A DNA stretch of 64,000 bases from Pectinophora gossypiella. Its lineage: Eukaryota; Arthropoda; Insecta; Lepidoptera; Gelechiidae. Where the stretch lies: positions 13,826,001 through 13,890,000 of the forward strand of contig NC_065406.1 of the NCBI RefSeq assembly GCF_024362695.1, in the 5' to 3' direction. Of the stretch, positions 43,251 through 53,290 are shown piece after piece. Position 1 is the first letter of the stretch. Each line of letters begins with the position of its first letter. Position numbers and translations under genes: made by a program. Under the pieces are notes generated by a model, which saw only the letters and a program-made list of their open reading frames with translations, did not search any database and was not told the DNA's origin.

Positions 43251-46195
43251 GGGTCATACACAAACACGTGTTCAGATGTGATCACTTTAAAAATATAGTC
43301 TATATAATTATATATTACTTCATATTCGCAAAAACTAACGATTATTATAATAATGCACTGAAAATTTAAAACATACGATTTATCTTACTGTTTACATTAT
43401 TTTAATTTATGTTAAATTGTCTCCTTCTGTGGGCTGTTCAGATCCGTGGTTACTATATTCTAAGGGGCTATGCTTTGTTTTGGAAGATACAAACTGGAAG
43501 GTTATTTTCTTCTATATTGTATTTTATCCTAACGTATAATATTTTAAAAACTTAAAAATATTGAACATGTTAAACAATTAAAAAAATAAAATAAACATTC
43601 GGTTATATGGGTTAGCGACTTTTCTGTGGACCCAAAAAACTGACCGAATTTTCCATCTGCTAAAACTACCACAAAACTTATATATTTTTTACTGGCCACA
43701 CCGATTAGGTGTCGGTTTCCGGCATCGATTTACCAGAGATACGTCTAGAATATTTCTTTATACAACTATTTATCTAGTATTAATGAATTTTGTCAGAGTT
43801 CAGTGGCTCTTTCCTGTTCCTAATATTTCTTGATATGTAGACTATTAATATTAGTAAAAACATACCGCCCTAAAGGGCTAAGGGGATTATTTTACAAATC
43901 CACTTTTCTTCTCTTCTAACTTCATAAGTTAAAAAAACAGTCGTTCATTTCATATTCGTCATTCCCTTCTGTGGATATCTTTCCTGTGAACTCACGTGTC
44001 CACAAGAGATATTTATGTCCACAGAATGTATGTTTTTAGTTGTCATCACATGAAATGGGGCTTTTTAGACTTATTTATTTGTTGAGGTGGTTCTATTTTA
44101 ATGCAAATAATTTGTATTTTCTTGCATCTTGTTATGGCATGCCTTCAAAATCAAGATTATCTTGTTTCAAGTAAAAAATAATTAGTTTAGAGAGCTATTC
44201 GATTCATGAAGCATAAACTTACGCCCCACTTACTACATATCGGTTTAGTAAGTAGTAAGTATACTTAAATATGGAACAGAAGTCCATTCAGATCATTTTG
44301 GTGGATCAAAAGGACAACTATCTTTGCACAATAACGTTTATTAAGTATTCTACTGATTCTCATCCATCACAGAATACAATAAATACGACATATATCAGCA
44401 CAGTTTTTCAATATTTAATATATGACCCAGTACTCATTTGTGCCCACTTAAAACTCGTACTAAAATAAATAAAATTATTTCCTCCGGCGTTCAAAAACTT
44501 ATACTTTTTAATACCATTACAGTTTGCGGAAAAACCAATTGCAAGGGCATTATGGTTATTCCAATTGATGATGTGCATGTGTCTGAAATACAAAATGTAT
44601 GCAATTACTGTCCGCTTTTTAAAGGGACGTTTCAAATTCACCAAATTTTCTGGAGCCCCTAACACAATCCACGCAAAAAAGGTTGACCTGTTACAATATG
44701 TGCCACTCGCACTAAGTGTCCTCATTTTCAAATCGGCCAAACGCCAATTGTAGTATCCAGCGACTACGTCGAGTTTTGCATTAGGGTCCAGGGCTACTAT
44801 GGCCAGTTCAGTTGTTTCTTCTCTTGGAATCCTATCTGCTTCGACGGTCACTGCACCTTTAGAGACACTATCTTTGGAACCTATGTTTGTACGTCAGCCA
44901 CTAACAGCACGAAAAATGTTTGTGTTTGAAAATATCTACTTTAGTGATTCCCTTTCTTTGACACCGCCCAAAATTGTTGAAAAACGACCAGCAAATGAAT
45001 GCGATGATAAGCACTTACCACCTAAAATAACCAAAAGACGAAATTTACCGCATACCGACCATTATAGATGGCGATGCGGCTCACCACCTAGGAATCACGT
45101 TGGTCTAACGGAAAGCACGGTCAGGTCACGAGTTTATTCCAATTGGGCTAGTCTGAGGGTACTTAGTTCATCTTACGATGGATGTACCTCACTCTACCCT
45201 AATTGGGATTTACTCGTGGAGCTTATGGTAAATTGACGAAATCTCACCATCTAGGTATGCTAAAAAATATCCAGCAATCTTTGATGATGGTGATCATGAA
45301 AACTTACCACCAAAGAATCAGCGATTACTGATAAATATTATTTTGCCTTCTGTGGATAGGTACTGTAGCTTCTGATCACGTGGTTCTTTGATAAGTAATT
45401 TAACATACTTATGGCTTTTAAAATCGAAGTTTTTGTTAAAACCTTTAATTTGATATACCTTTGTTATAGTTTATTGAAATAAGACAATAATTAAGATAGG
45501 TATGTAAATATTATAATAGCGTAAGGTTACTCATTCACTGACTGACTGACTCACTCATCAGAAAATCTCAGAAACTACTAGTATCTAATCTTTAATTTTG
45601 CATAGGGTTCCTTTTAGGATATAGATGCTCTCTAAGACGGTATTTTGCGAAATTTTACTTCTAAGGGAGTAAAAAGAGGTTGCAAAGTTTGTATGAAACT
45701 TCTATAATTTTAACAAGTAAGTAAATGGGATTCCAAAGTACTAGAAAATATTCATTATTTAAAGAAATTAAAAAATATTTACCACATTTCTTTACAACCA
45801 TCACAAATGGGTGACGTGACATGAAAGGTGTAAGTTTGTGTGGAATACTTATATATTTTTTTAAAGCTGTTTACTCGAAAATCACATTAATACACTACGT
45901 GCGAAGGGGCTCTAGAGTTTATACTAGTATAAACATAAAATAAATGGAAAACATAAGTGTCTAGAAGGAATAATGTTGATTTTTTGACTGATTTTGTTCT
46001 TTTCTGTGGCTTATGTCACTTCTGTGAACATCAAAAATTAAAAAAGTGCCATAATTGTTATAATTTCCAAAAACGATCTAGTTTCTTACTGTCATTGTGA
46101 CATTTCGATTGATCTCTAATAAATAAACACGAATTTTCAATAATTTGGGATCTTTTTATTTTTCAATTTTTTGAACCCCGTTTTGTGTATGACCC
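43251..46195. mobile_element. T1: unclassified 2.9-kb inverted-repeat DNA element inside a SINE-B
   Basis: Both ends read GGGTCATACACAAA inward (43251-43264, and the complement at 46182-46195). The insert splits a SINE-B copy between its CACTTTGTGAT and AGTTTG parts. ACCT occurs just outside both ends (43247-43250 and 46196-46199), a 4-bp target duplication. The octamer TTCTGTGG occurs at 43425, 43622, 43967, 45348 and 46002, with the complement at 44019. Such repeats near ends often bind transposase. The inside holds one 161-codon minus-strand frame and no transposase I recognise. ACCT excludes TTAA-target elements, TA-target Tc1 and 8-bp hAT. Superfamily unknown. Confidence 0.8.
44408..44893 (-). 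CDS. Unrecognised open frame inside T1 (possible element-encoded protein, partial)
   Basis: The open frame runs 161 codons, from just after an in-frame TGA (44894-44896) to a stop at 44408-44410. AATAAA on the minus strand at 44342-44337 lies 66 nt past the stop, as for a real transcript end. Readable parts are TTELAIVALDPNAKLDVVAG and YYNWRLADLKMRTL. Upstream the same frame continues with stops (VILGGKCLSSHSFAGRFST, then ILGGVKERES), so the protein is either decayed or spliced. I see no DDE signature or other known domain. A branch of alternatives includes chance open frame. Confidence 0.3.
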   Translation of the reverse strand, partial: RTNIGSKDSVSKGAVTVEADRIPREETTELAIVALDPNAKLDVVAGYYNWRLADLKMRTLSASGTYCNRSTFFAWIVLGAPENLVNLKRPFKKRTVIAYILYFRHMHIINWNNHNALAIGFSANCNGIKKYKFLNAGGNNFIYFSTSFKWAQMSTGSYIKY

Positions 46196-46250
46196 ACCTA
46201 GTTTGTTTAGGACGTTAAGATGATCCATAGTTCGAAAGGCCGTCAGCACC

Positions 46251-46640
46251 GGTTACTTACTAGGGAATGCAATTCCGACTCGAGATCGCAAATTCGAAAT
46301 CCCGCGGGATTGGAAATGTCAATCCGGCAAGATCCCGAAATTTTCGGGATCTCGTCTAGTTCATAAAAAAAATGTAAATGTGCTGAATACGATGGAAACT
46401 GCCTGTTTGTGAAAGTGAGGTAAAACAAAATATTTTTTGAAAGAAAACACAAACTTTTATTCTTTAAAATTACTAACTAAATATTTAAGTTTTCTTTAGA
46501 AATCAGCATAATCAAAACAAAAAGGTCTAACTCGAGATTCGCCCAATCCCGTCAATCTCGAATGGGATCTCGTTTTAATTATGCTTCGGGATTGATCCCA
46601 AAAAAATTCGACGAGGTCTCGCGAGATCCGGATTGTATTC
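46251..46640. mobile_element. hAT-like MITE, about 390 bp, in the same SINE-B
   Basis: The left end TAGGGAATGCAATTCCG and the complement of the right end, TGGAGAATACAATCCGG, are related imperfect inverted repeats. The flanks TTACTTAC (46243-46250) and CTACTTAC (46641-46648) differ by one base and make an 8-bp target duplication, the hAT size. The inside is rich in GGGATCTCG palindromes and holds no transposase. Confidence 0.65.
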
Positions 46641-46776
46641 TCCACTACTTACTGAACAAGTACCTTATTGCTACATATCCATGTCTGGGGCCTTTAGCTG
46701 CTCTATAAAGGTGATTGCCCTTACAACAGGGTTGCTGAGGTTGGTCATCCTCCTCATAACCCACACGAAAGAATAA

Positions 46777-47256
46777 GGAGGCCCACTGAGTTTCTTTCAG
46801 GCTGTCCAAGGTCAGCTGGAAGAAATCCCAATTAGGGATAAGCTCGCCTATGCTTTATCTAACGATAAATTATATGTAAATTTTCTTTGTATTCTAAAGC
46901 AATAAAGAGTATACAAACAAACAAACAAGAGGCATGACTAGACGGGAACTACATCTCTAGTAATAGGGAACAGTTTGGGTGTCATAGCTAATGTAACTGA
47001 GATGCAGTCGCGATTTGTCTTGTAGTCTGCCCACCTAGATAGCAATTACGACCGTGAGTCTCACTCACGGTCAAAATTCGGTCGGTTTAGTATGGAATCA
47101 GGTTTTTAGACAATTAGTTATTAATCTGCGCAGAGCTGTTGCAATTTCGGTCGCAATGCGGTAGCCGCCATATGCGGCAGATTTCGCGAAACATCATGTT
47201 GTTCCACGAACCTTTTAGCGTATATCCAGGTAACTCATTCAATGGCACTTTTTAGT
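46777..47256 (+). repeat. LINE 3' end, then unrecognised spacer
   Basis: 46780-46928 (CCCACTGAGTTTCTTTCAGG, GATAAGCTCGCCTATGCTTT, CAATAAAGAGTATACAAAC) looks like a non-LTR 3' UTR. 46929-47256 shows nothing. Confidence 0.5.
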
Positions 47257-47269
47257 AAATATTGGAGAT

Positions 47270-47591
47270 CTTCTCTTCTTATCGTGTGGATTGTGAGGTC
47301 AATCAACCCTGATGTCAAGGTTATTATTGAGCCGCCAAAGGCCCCTGACATGGCTCATGTAACGACTACATACTTACTTCAGTAAGTAGTAACCGGGACC
47401 AACGGCTTAACGAGCCTTCCGAAGCACGAATCATCTTACTTTCGGACACTCAGGTGATCAGCCTGTAATGTTCTAACCAAACTCGGGATTACAAAGTAAT
47501 TTTTGTGATATTTTTGATATACCAGGATTCGAACCCAGGACCTCCGGATCGTGAGCCTAACGCTTAACCTCTGAACCATGGAGGCCGTCTA
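47270..47591 (-). mobile_element. SINE-B with 13-bp target duplication
   Basis: AAATATTGGAGAT stands at 47257-47269 and 47592-47604. The whole SINE from TCTTCTTATCGTGTGG tail to tRNA head GGCCTCCATGGTTCAGAGG lies between. The minus-strand B box GGGTTCGAATCC is intact. Confidence 0.85.
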
Positions 47592-47604
47592 AAATATTGG
47601 AGAT

Positions 47605-47765
47605 GTCCTTAGAAAAGGTTCAGTACGATCTACTTTGAACCGGCGCAAGTATGAAACGATTGATGAACGTGCAGGAAGCATGAGAAGTGTGTCAGGATCG
47701 AAGCAAATGAATTCCATTGGCTCTGCTTACCCCGGTGGGAGATAGGCGTGAGTTTATGCATGTAT
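47605..47765 (+). pseudogene. LINE-R (RTE-like) 3' remnant
   Basis: GTCCTTAGAAAAGGTTCAGT, ATGAAACGATTGATGAACGT and CCCCGGTGGGAGATAGGCG. Many small indels. Confidence 0.6.
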
Positions 47766-47900
47766 GTAATTTTAATAAAATTGTGTAAGTTGAAACCTTC
47801 TTTTATGTTACTTGGACAAAGGCCTCCCCTTGATTTTTCCAATCCTTGCAGTAAGCATTGGTCTTCTCTAATCGAACAAATTTAATGTTTACGGGAAATT

Positions 47901-48555
47901 GTCAACACTAGCCGAAATTAAAAAAAAATAAGTAGCGTAGAAAAAATTAAATGTTTTAGGTGGGAGATTCATTCGAGGACATGCATAAAAACGTTGATGT
48001 TGTCTTGCCTGTTTTAGAATTATATAATTTTATTGTATACTGGATAGCAGTTAATACTAGAAAATATAACGCGTTTAAGCACAGAAATGTATATGGTATA
48101 TATAAAAATAACTAAGGTGAGTTTTATAATCATCATCATCATCATCCCATTAACGTCCCCACTGCTGGGGCACGGGCCTTCCCTATGGATGGATAGGGAG
48201 ATCGGGCCTTAAACCATCACGCAGGCCCAGTGCGGATTGATGGTTATTAACGACTGCTAATGCAGCCGGACCAACGGCTTAACGTGCCTTCCGAAGCACG
48301 GAGGAGCTCGAGATGAAAACTTTTTTTTGTGGTCACCCATCCTATGACCGGCCATTGCGAAAGTTGCTTAACTTCAACAATCGCAGACCGAGCGCGTTTA
48401 CCGCTGCGCCACCGAGCTTCTCCGAGAGTTTTATTATAATAATAATTAATTTAACAACTACAAATGGGCCAGTTTCTCTTCATATCCTCGAATGAATCTC
48501 CCGCCTAAAAACATTTTTCTTTCCTATTTTTTATTTAATTCCGGCTAGTGTTGAC
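47901..48555. repeat. MITE M8 carrying SINE-A copy 4
   Basis: Ends GTCAACACTAGCCG (47901) and CGGCTAGTGTTGAC (48555) are exact complements with AATT outside both. The inner arms TTTTAGGTGGGAGATTCATT / AATGAATCTCCCGCCTAAAA extend the inverted repeat to about 80 bp. Without SINE-A it would be about 350 bp. Confidence 0.75.
48128..48425 (-). mobile_element. SINE-A copy 4, inside MITE M8
   Basis: The duplication GAGTTTTAT stands at 48119-48127 and 48426-48434. Both 5S-like boxes are intact on the minus strand. It sits between the inverted ends of M8, so it is younger than M8. Confidence 0.85.
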
Positions 48556-48582
48556 AATTGGGTCGTGTACTAGGTTCAAAAT

Positions 48583-49475
48583 AAATTATGAAATTCTGAC
48601 TACTAAATAAAGACAGATCTAAAACAAACGAAAAACATTTTCGTTTTTCTATTTAACTTACTTATTTATTAATTTTAATCAAGAAAAACGTTATTTTAAG
48701 TCCGACATTTTATCACATTTTTTTCTATGACGTCATAGTGTGCTTTTTGATTTGTATCAATAAAAATTCTATAAAAATTTTGATTTTGTAAAGTTTAAAA
48801 TTTTGTCACATAACAAAGGCAACCAGTTTAGTGACATGCACAAAAATACCAGGAGCTTCCCTGAAGACATTTATAAAATATTTCTGCAGGTCCTGCACGA
48901 CAACCGCTCACTTATTATATAAATGTCGCACTCAATATAAGAAAAACTTTATATTGAGTGCGACATTTTATCACGGTTTTCTATGACGTCACAGTGTGCT
49001 TTTTCATACAAATTCCATGGTAATGAAGGACTTTCCAGGCTAAGTTCACCAAAAACTATATACTTTTATGGGACGCGATAATTACATATTTTCTTATTAC
49101 TCGGGTACATAATTATTCCAAATACAATGTAATGGCAGAAGATATACAACAGTAAGTTTTTTAATATAAGGATTACATTATGTATAGAATTATGTTGCTA
49201 CCTAAAATGCTTCTTTTTATTTTGATCAGAATAATAATGGGTGGAAGTTGTAAATGCACCTTGGAATTAAAAGGATCATCATTTATATCCAAAAACAAAG
49301 ATAAAAAATGCATTACATATGTCTATTATCCATGAAATTAGAAGTTTAAACGAAGAAAAAAGTTAACAACGCCATCTATCGTGTTTTTAGGGAACGCCGA
49401 TCGGAAAGTCCTTCATTTCGTGTTTTGACGTTTAGTAAAAAGTAACTGTATTGACTAGTTGGAAAGTACCATATT
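48583..49475. repeat. M1-family block, two partial copies, one split by M6
   Basis: Copy 1 (48583-48935) runs from TGACTACTAAATAAAGACAG to GTCCTGCACGACAACCGCTC. Copy 2 starts in TTGAGTGCGACATTTTATC (48948) and resumes after M6 with CGTGTTTTGACGTTTAGTAA (49418). The 57.2-57.7 kb block in TMBIM4 intron 2 is the same order of segments. Confidence 0.6.
49025..49414. mobile_element. MITE M6 inside M1
   Basis: GAAGGACTTTCC ... GGAAAGTCCTTC with AT on both sides (49023-49024 and 49415-49416). The empty site GTAATTTCGTGTTTCGACG is seen at 57430. About 390 bp, AT-rich, no coding. Confidence 0.68.
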
Positions 49476-49590
49476 ATTATTCTTTATTCTATTATGTGAC
49501 CTTTCTTTAAATACAAAGATGTGATAAACCTATAGTAACACATGTGTGAAAATTAAATATGTTTTTATATTGTTTACACCAATTAAATCA

Positions 49591-49923
49591 ACAGCCTCCG
49601 TGGTCTTGTGGTAAGAGCGTTAGGCTCACGATCTGGAGGTCCGGGTTCGATTCCCGATGGGGACATTGTCGAAATCACTTTGTGAGACTGTCCTTTGTTT
49701 TGTAAGGACTTTTCAGGCTTGAATCACCTGATTGTCTGAAAAAGTAAGATGATTCCGTGCTTCGGAGGGCACGTTAAGCCGTTGGTCCCGGCTATTAGCC
49801 GTAAAAACACATCCACCAACCCGCAGTGGAGCAGCGTGGTGGAGTATGCTCCATACCCTCTCCGGTTGATTGAGAGGAGGCCTGTGCCCAGCAGTGGGAC
49901 GTATATAGGCTATTTATGTTATG
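49591..49923 (+). repeat. SINE-C, full length
   Basis: Head ACAGCCTCCGTGGTCTTGTGG, B box GGGTTCGATTCCC, core CACGTTAAGCCGTTGGTCCC, and 3' part CAGCAGTGGGACGTATATAG. Confidence 0.78.
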
Positions 49924-50394
49924 CTATTATGAAAGTTTATATTGAAAGTTTCACGGCGCATTGGCGCTTCTGCACTGTAAAGTCGTGAAATGTAAATGAA
50001 TAAATATGTCCCTATACATCAATGCCATAAACAGTTATGTTACTTATTTAAATCGTATAGACAGACATATATTTTATTACAACGCAGGGTTTTGAATCGG
50101 AATTGAAATTTTCAATTAGTGATAAATATCGCGCGGATTACTTGGCTTGCGGGGGCCTATTCTGCAACAAAGCGAATATTTGACACAATTGATTGCTAAC
50201 TGATGTTTACATTTTATATTGCGTCGAGATGGGTTTTTCAATATTAATAAAAAGAAATGTTACCAGAAATTGTTATAGTTCGTGTTTTTACACTGCTCTT
50301 TTTTAAACATAAGTTAATCACAACATAAGTTAAACTTATTAAGTATGTTAAAGGCATGAGTTAAAACACAATATGAGGTTTTTGTCGTGATTTA
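49924..50394. other. No recognised feature
   Basis: AT-rich spacer. Confidence 0.4.
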
Positions 50395-50507
50395 TCGTAG
50401 GTTGTCGTCGGTTTTAACTTCTTGGCCAGGCAAATGGGGAGCGGCGAGGGCTCTTACCTGCAAGCTTACTTATTAAGAACTTGCCCGTCTCCAGTGGACT
50501 TGGGTAC

Positions 50508-50842
50508 ATACATAAACAGCCTATATACGTCCCACTGCTGGGCACAGGTCTCCCCTCAATCAACTGGAGGGGGTATGGAGCATACTCCACCACGCTGCTC
50601 CACTGCGGGTTGGTGAAGGTGTTTTTACGGCTAATAGCCGGGACCAACGGCTTAACGTGCCTTCCGAAGCACGGAATCATCTTACTTTTTCGGACAATCA
50701 GGTGATTCAAGTCTGAAAAGTCCTTACCAAACAAAGGACAGTCTCACAAAGTGATTTCGACAATGTCCCCATCGGGAATCGAACCCGGACCTCCAGATCG
50801 TGAGCCTAACGCTCTAACCACTAGACCGCGGAGGCTGTTACT
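50508..50842 (-). mobile_element. SINE-C, full length with 13-bp target duplication
   Basis: TGGACTTGGGTAC stands at 50495-50507 and 50843-50855. Minus-strand tRNA head GCCTCCGCGGTCTAGTGG and B box GGTTCGATTCCCG are intact. To its left, 50395-50465 is a Retro-P 3' piece (TTGGCCAGGCAAATGGGGAG). Confidence 0.85.
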
Positions 50843-51027
50843 TGGACTTGGGTACTTAATCAATATTATGTAAGTATATAATCACATTGCTAATGAATTA
50901 ATTTGCTATTTGAAGAACTATGCAGCATTTAACTCTTTTTCTCAAAGCAGACGTTTGGGAACATACCCGAAAACGTGTTCTTTCATACTTATTTACAAAA
51001 GCCCCGGATACTATTTACTTATGTAAA

Positions 51028-51435
51028 CTAAGTAAGTAATCGTTACATGAGCCATGTAATTATAACCCTGACATCAGGGTTAATGAGGCTGGTATTCCAC
51101 CTCACAACCCACACGATAAGAAGAAGAGCCGCAAATGGCGTTAACTACGTGGCCGGACACATGGGTAGCGTTGAGGGCTCTCATCCTGTACAAAATTTAA
51201 GACAACTAGCCTAAATGTACCCAGGTGGGAAATTCGGCTCGGGGAGTCATCTGAGAAGATTATATTTGAAAGAATGAATAGATCCAAGTGAAGCAAAACG
51301 TCGACCACGCCGGCGGGCTCGGTATCAGGGTTCTTAACTAACATCCAAAATTAGCTAAACTATTCAAATTCCCGAGGCGAACTTCTCCACTGGAGAATTG
51401 CAGAATAGGCCCCCGGGGAGGCGATATTCTCCGGA
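51028..51435. repeat. SINE-B 3' scrap and inverted Retro-P
   Basis: 51028-51125: AATCGTTACATGAGCCATGT to CACACGATAAGAAG. 51126-51435: inverted Retro-P with GGCCGGACACATGGGTAGC, CGACCACGCCGGCGGGCTC and TTCCCGAGGCGAACTTCTCC, matching 24224-24725. Confidence 0.6.
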
Positions 51436-51594
51436 ACTCTTTTTATCTCGAACATCTTTATGGGGGGAATTTCGTGGGTATTCTAATTAAATTTCTTGAG
51501 GAGCGTCGACTGCGACAATGGCTGCCTCCGTAACCTACGACATGAGGGCCAGGGTGTAAGCGAAAAGCGAAAAAATAACCTCTAAATTTGCATT

Positions 51595-52035
51595 TCTTCT
51601 TCTTCTCTGGAATGGGTTGTGAAGTCAATGACCTAATCAACCATGGTGTCAGGGTGAAACATGACTTAATTCAATTCAAAACACTTTATAGCACATAATC
51701 ACAACATTAAGGACAATTACAAAAAGACAGAAGTAGAATCAGCGGCCTTATTGCCAAACAGCCCACTCTCATCCAGGGTAGGTAGGGTGAAAGGAATCAT
51801 ATAATGACTACATACTTACTTAAGTAAATAGCAGCCAGGACCGACTGGTTAACTTGCTCTCCGAAGCACTGACTATCTTATTTTGGGATAATCGGTTTAT
51901 CAGCCTGCATTGTCCTAACCAAACTGGAGATTATAAAAATATTTTTGTGATAGATCCCCACCGGCATGGAACCAAGGCCCTCCATATCGAAAGACAGAGG
52001 CTCTACCCACTAAACCACGGAAGCCGTTAATCTGT
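51595..52035 (-). repeat. Old SINE-B interrupted by a LINE 3' end
   Basis: The SINE-B is much decayed (CTTCTTCTTCTCTGGAATGG to CACTAAACCACGGAAGCCG). A 124-bp insert (51660-51783) is flanked by AGGGTGAAA (51651-51659 and 51784-51792) and reads, inverted, a retroposon end TATAAAGTGTTTTGAATTG. Confidence 0.65.
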
Positions 52036-52079
52036 ATTGGAGTAGCAGAGCCGGGAGAGTAGAAGGTCCGTCGGAAGCC

Positions 52080-52395
52080 GTCGATTGCCTCTCACTTTGA
52101 GGTCGCAGGTTCGAATCCAGCACAGGCCTAAACCAATGATTGTCGAATTTGTTATCGAATTCCTGTTTGGATGATAAAAGATTATCACGTGCTCAGCGGC
52201 GAAGGAAAACCCACATTCCCGAGAATTGCATTTTCGGAGGTATGTGACCTAACCTGTATTGGGCTGGTTTTCCCTTCGCAGATTGGAAGGTCAGACAGGC
52301 AGTCGCTTCTGTAAAAAAACAGACTTGTGAAGTCTTCAGGTTAGGTAAGCGGACCCTGTGAAAAACGGGATATTGCAAGGGAGACGATGACTGTT
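52080..52395 (+). repeat. SINE-D, nearly full length
   Basis: GAGGTCGCAGGTTCGAATCC (perfect B box), CTAACCTGTATTGGGCTGG and CAGGTTAGGTAAGCGGACC. Confidence 0.7.
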
Positions 52396-52495
52396 GATTG
52401 TCATAATCGTTTGCAACTTGGCTTACCCATTGATGAGCTTTCAGCATTATCGGTGCTCGTCTCAAAAGCGGTCATTATGGTCATGTGATGTGGTA

Positions 52496-52637
52496 CAGTC
52501 ATGAGCAATATAATGTACCCACTTTAGGACTCTGTCGCACCAACATATTTGAGATTTAGTGAGACTTACAGTTCAATTTGACAAAAAAAATAATGTGTCA
52601 TGGTACCAAAGTGTATACATATTAATGCTCGTGACCG
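52496..52637. repeat. MITE M2, complete with TA flanks
   Basis: CAGTCATGAGCAATATAATG to ...TGCTCGTGACCG, TA on both sides (52494-52495 and 52638-52639). Inverted relative to 39553-39694. Confidence 0.72.
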
Positions 52638-52987
52638 TACACCGGATTTTTTTTGGGTGTAAATACGCTCAGGTTTCTTGTAAATTATGCCACATCTTAA
52701 ATGCCCAATTTGTTGAACCAAATTTACGGTTTACGGTGGTCGGCGCGAGGTCGCGAAGTATTAAATTTTATAATGGATGGTCGTTACATGCACAGGTAAT
52801 TAAAACGTATACGTCTACTTGCTGGAGCGTAATTGAAGCGTTCAGGTAATGAATAACTCGTTAGTATATTTATGCCTTTATGTTCTCACTATAATTTCGC
52901 ATAATAAAATTGTATGGTACTTTTGCATGTCGAATAAAATCCGTAAGTACCTAGGCTTTAACCGACGTCAAAAAAGAGTTTTCAATA

Positions 52988-53290
52988 AGGGACTTTCCAA
53001 TCGTCGTTCCCCAAACACATGATAGATGGTGCTGTTCACTTTTAACGTGATAATTACCTATTTTCTCATTTCTGGGGTACATAATTATTCAAAAATGTAA
53101 TGGCAAAAGCATATACTTATAAAACTAATTGTTGCTTGATATTTGTCTCACGTTATGTATCTAATGATGTTACTACCTACAAAGAGAAGCCTCTTTATTT
53201 TGATCAGAATAATAATGGGTGGAAGTTGTAATTGTACATTTGTGATTACACCAATTTTTATTAAAAAAGGGTCATAATTATACCTAAAAA
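52988..53290. repeat. MITE M6, second copy
   Basis: Its left end GGGACTTTCCAATCGTCGTT CCC and ATGATAGATGG match the complement of the right end of 49025-49414. The inside shares GATCAGAATAATAATGGGTG. The right end is not clear. Confidence 0.55.

Larger units (their letters stand above)
43194..46776 (+). repeat. SINE-B copy broken by two DNA transposons
   Basis: Three pieces form one SINE-B: the tRNA-like B-box part GGGTTCGATTCCC and CACTTTGTGAT (43194-43250), a middle part with TTTAGGACGTTAAGATGATCC (46196-46250, short internal loss), and the 3' part TGTCTGGGGCCTTTAGC to CACACGAAAG (46643-46776). The gaps hold T1 and a hAT-like MITE. The SINE therefore predates both. Confidence 0.8.

Noticed and set aside
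44799..45236. 145-codon plus-strand gene in T1
   Set aside because: It overlaps the better-supported minus-strand frame, shows no domain, and its composition is that of an antisense shadow.
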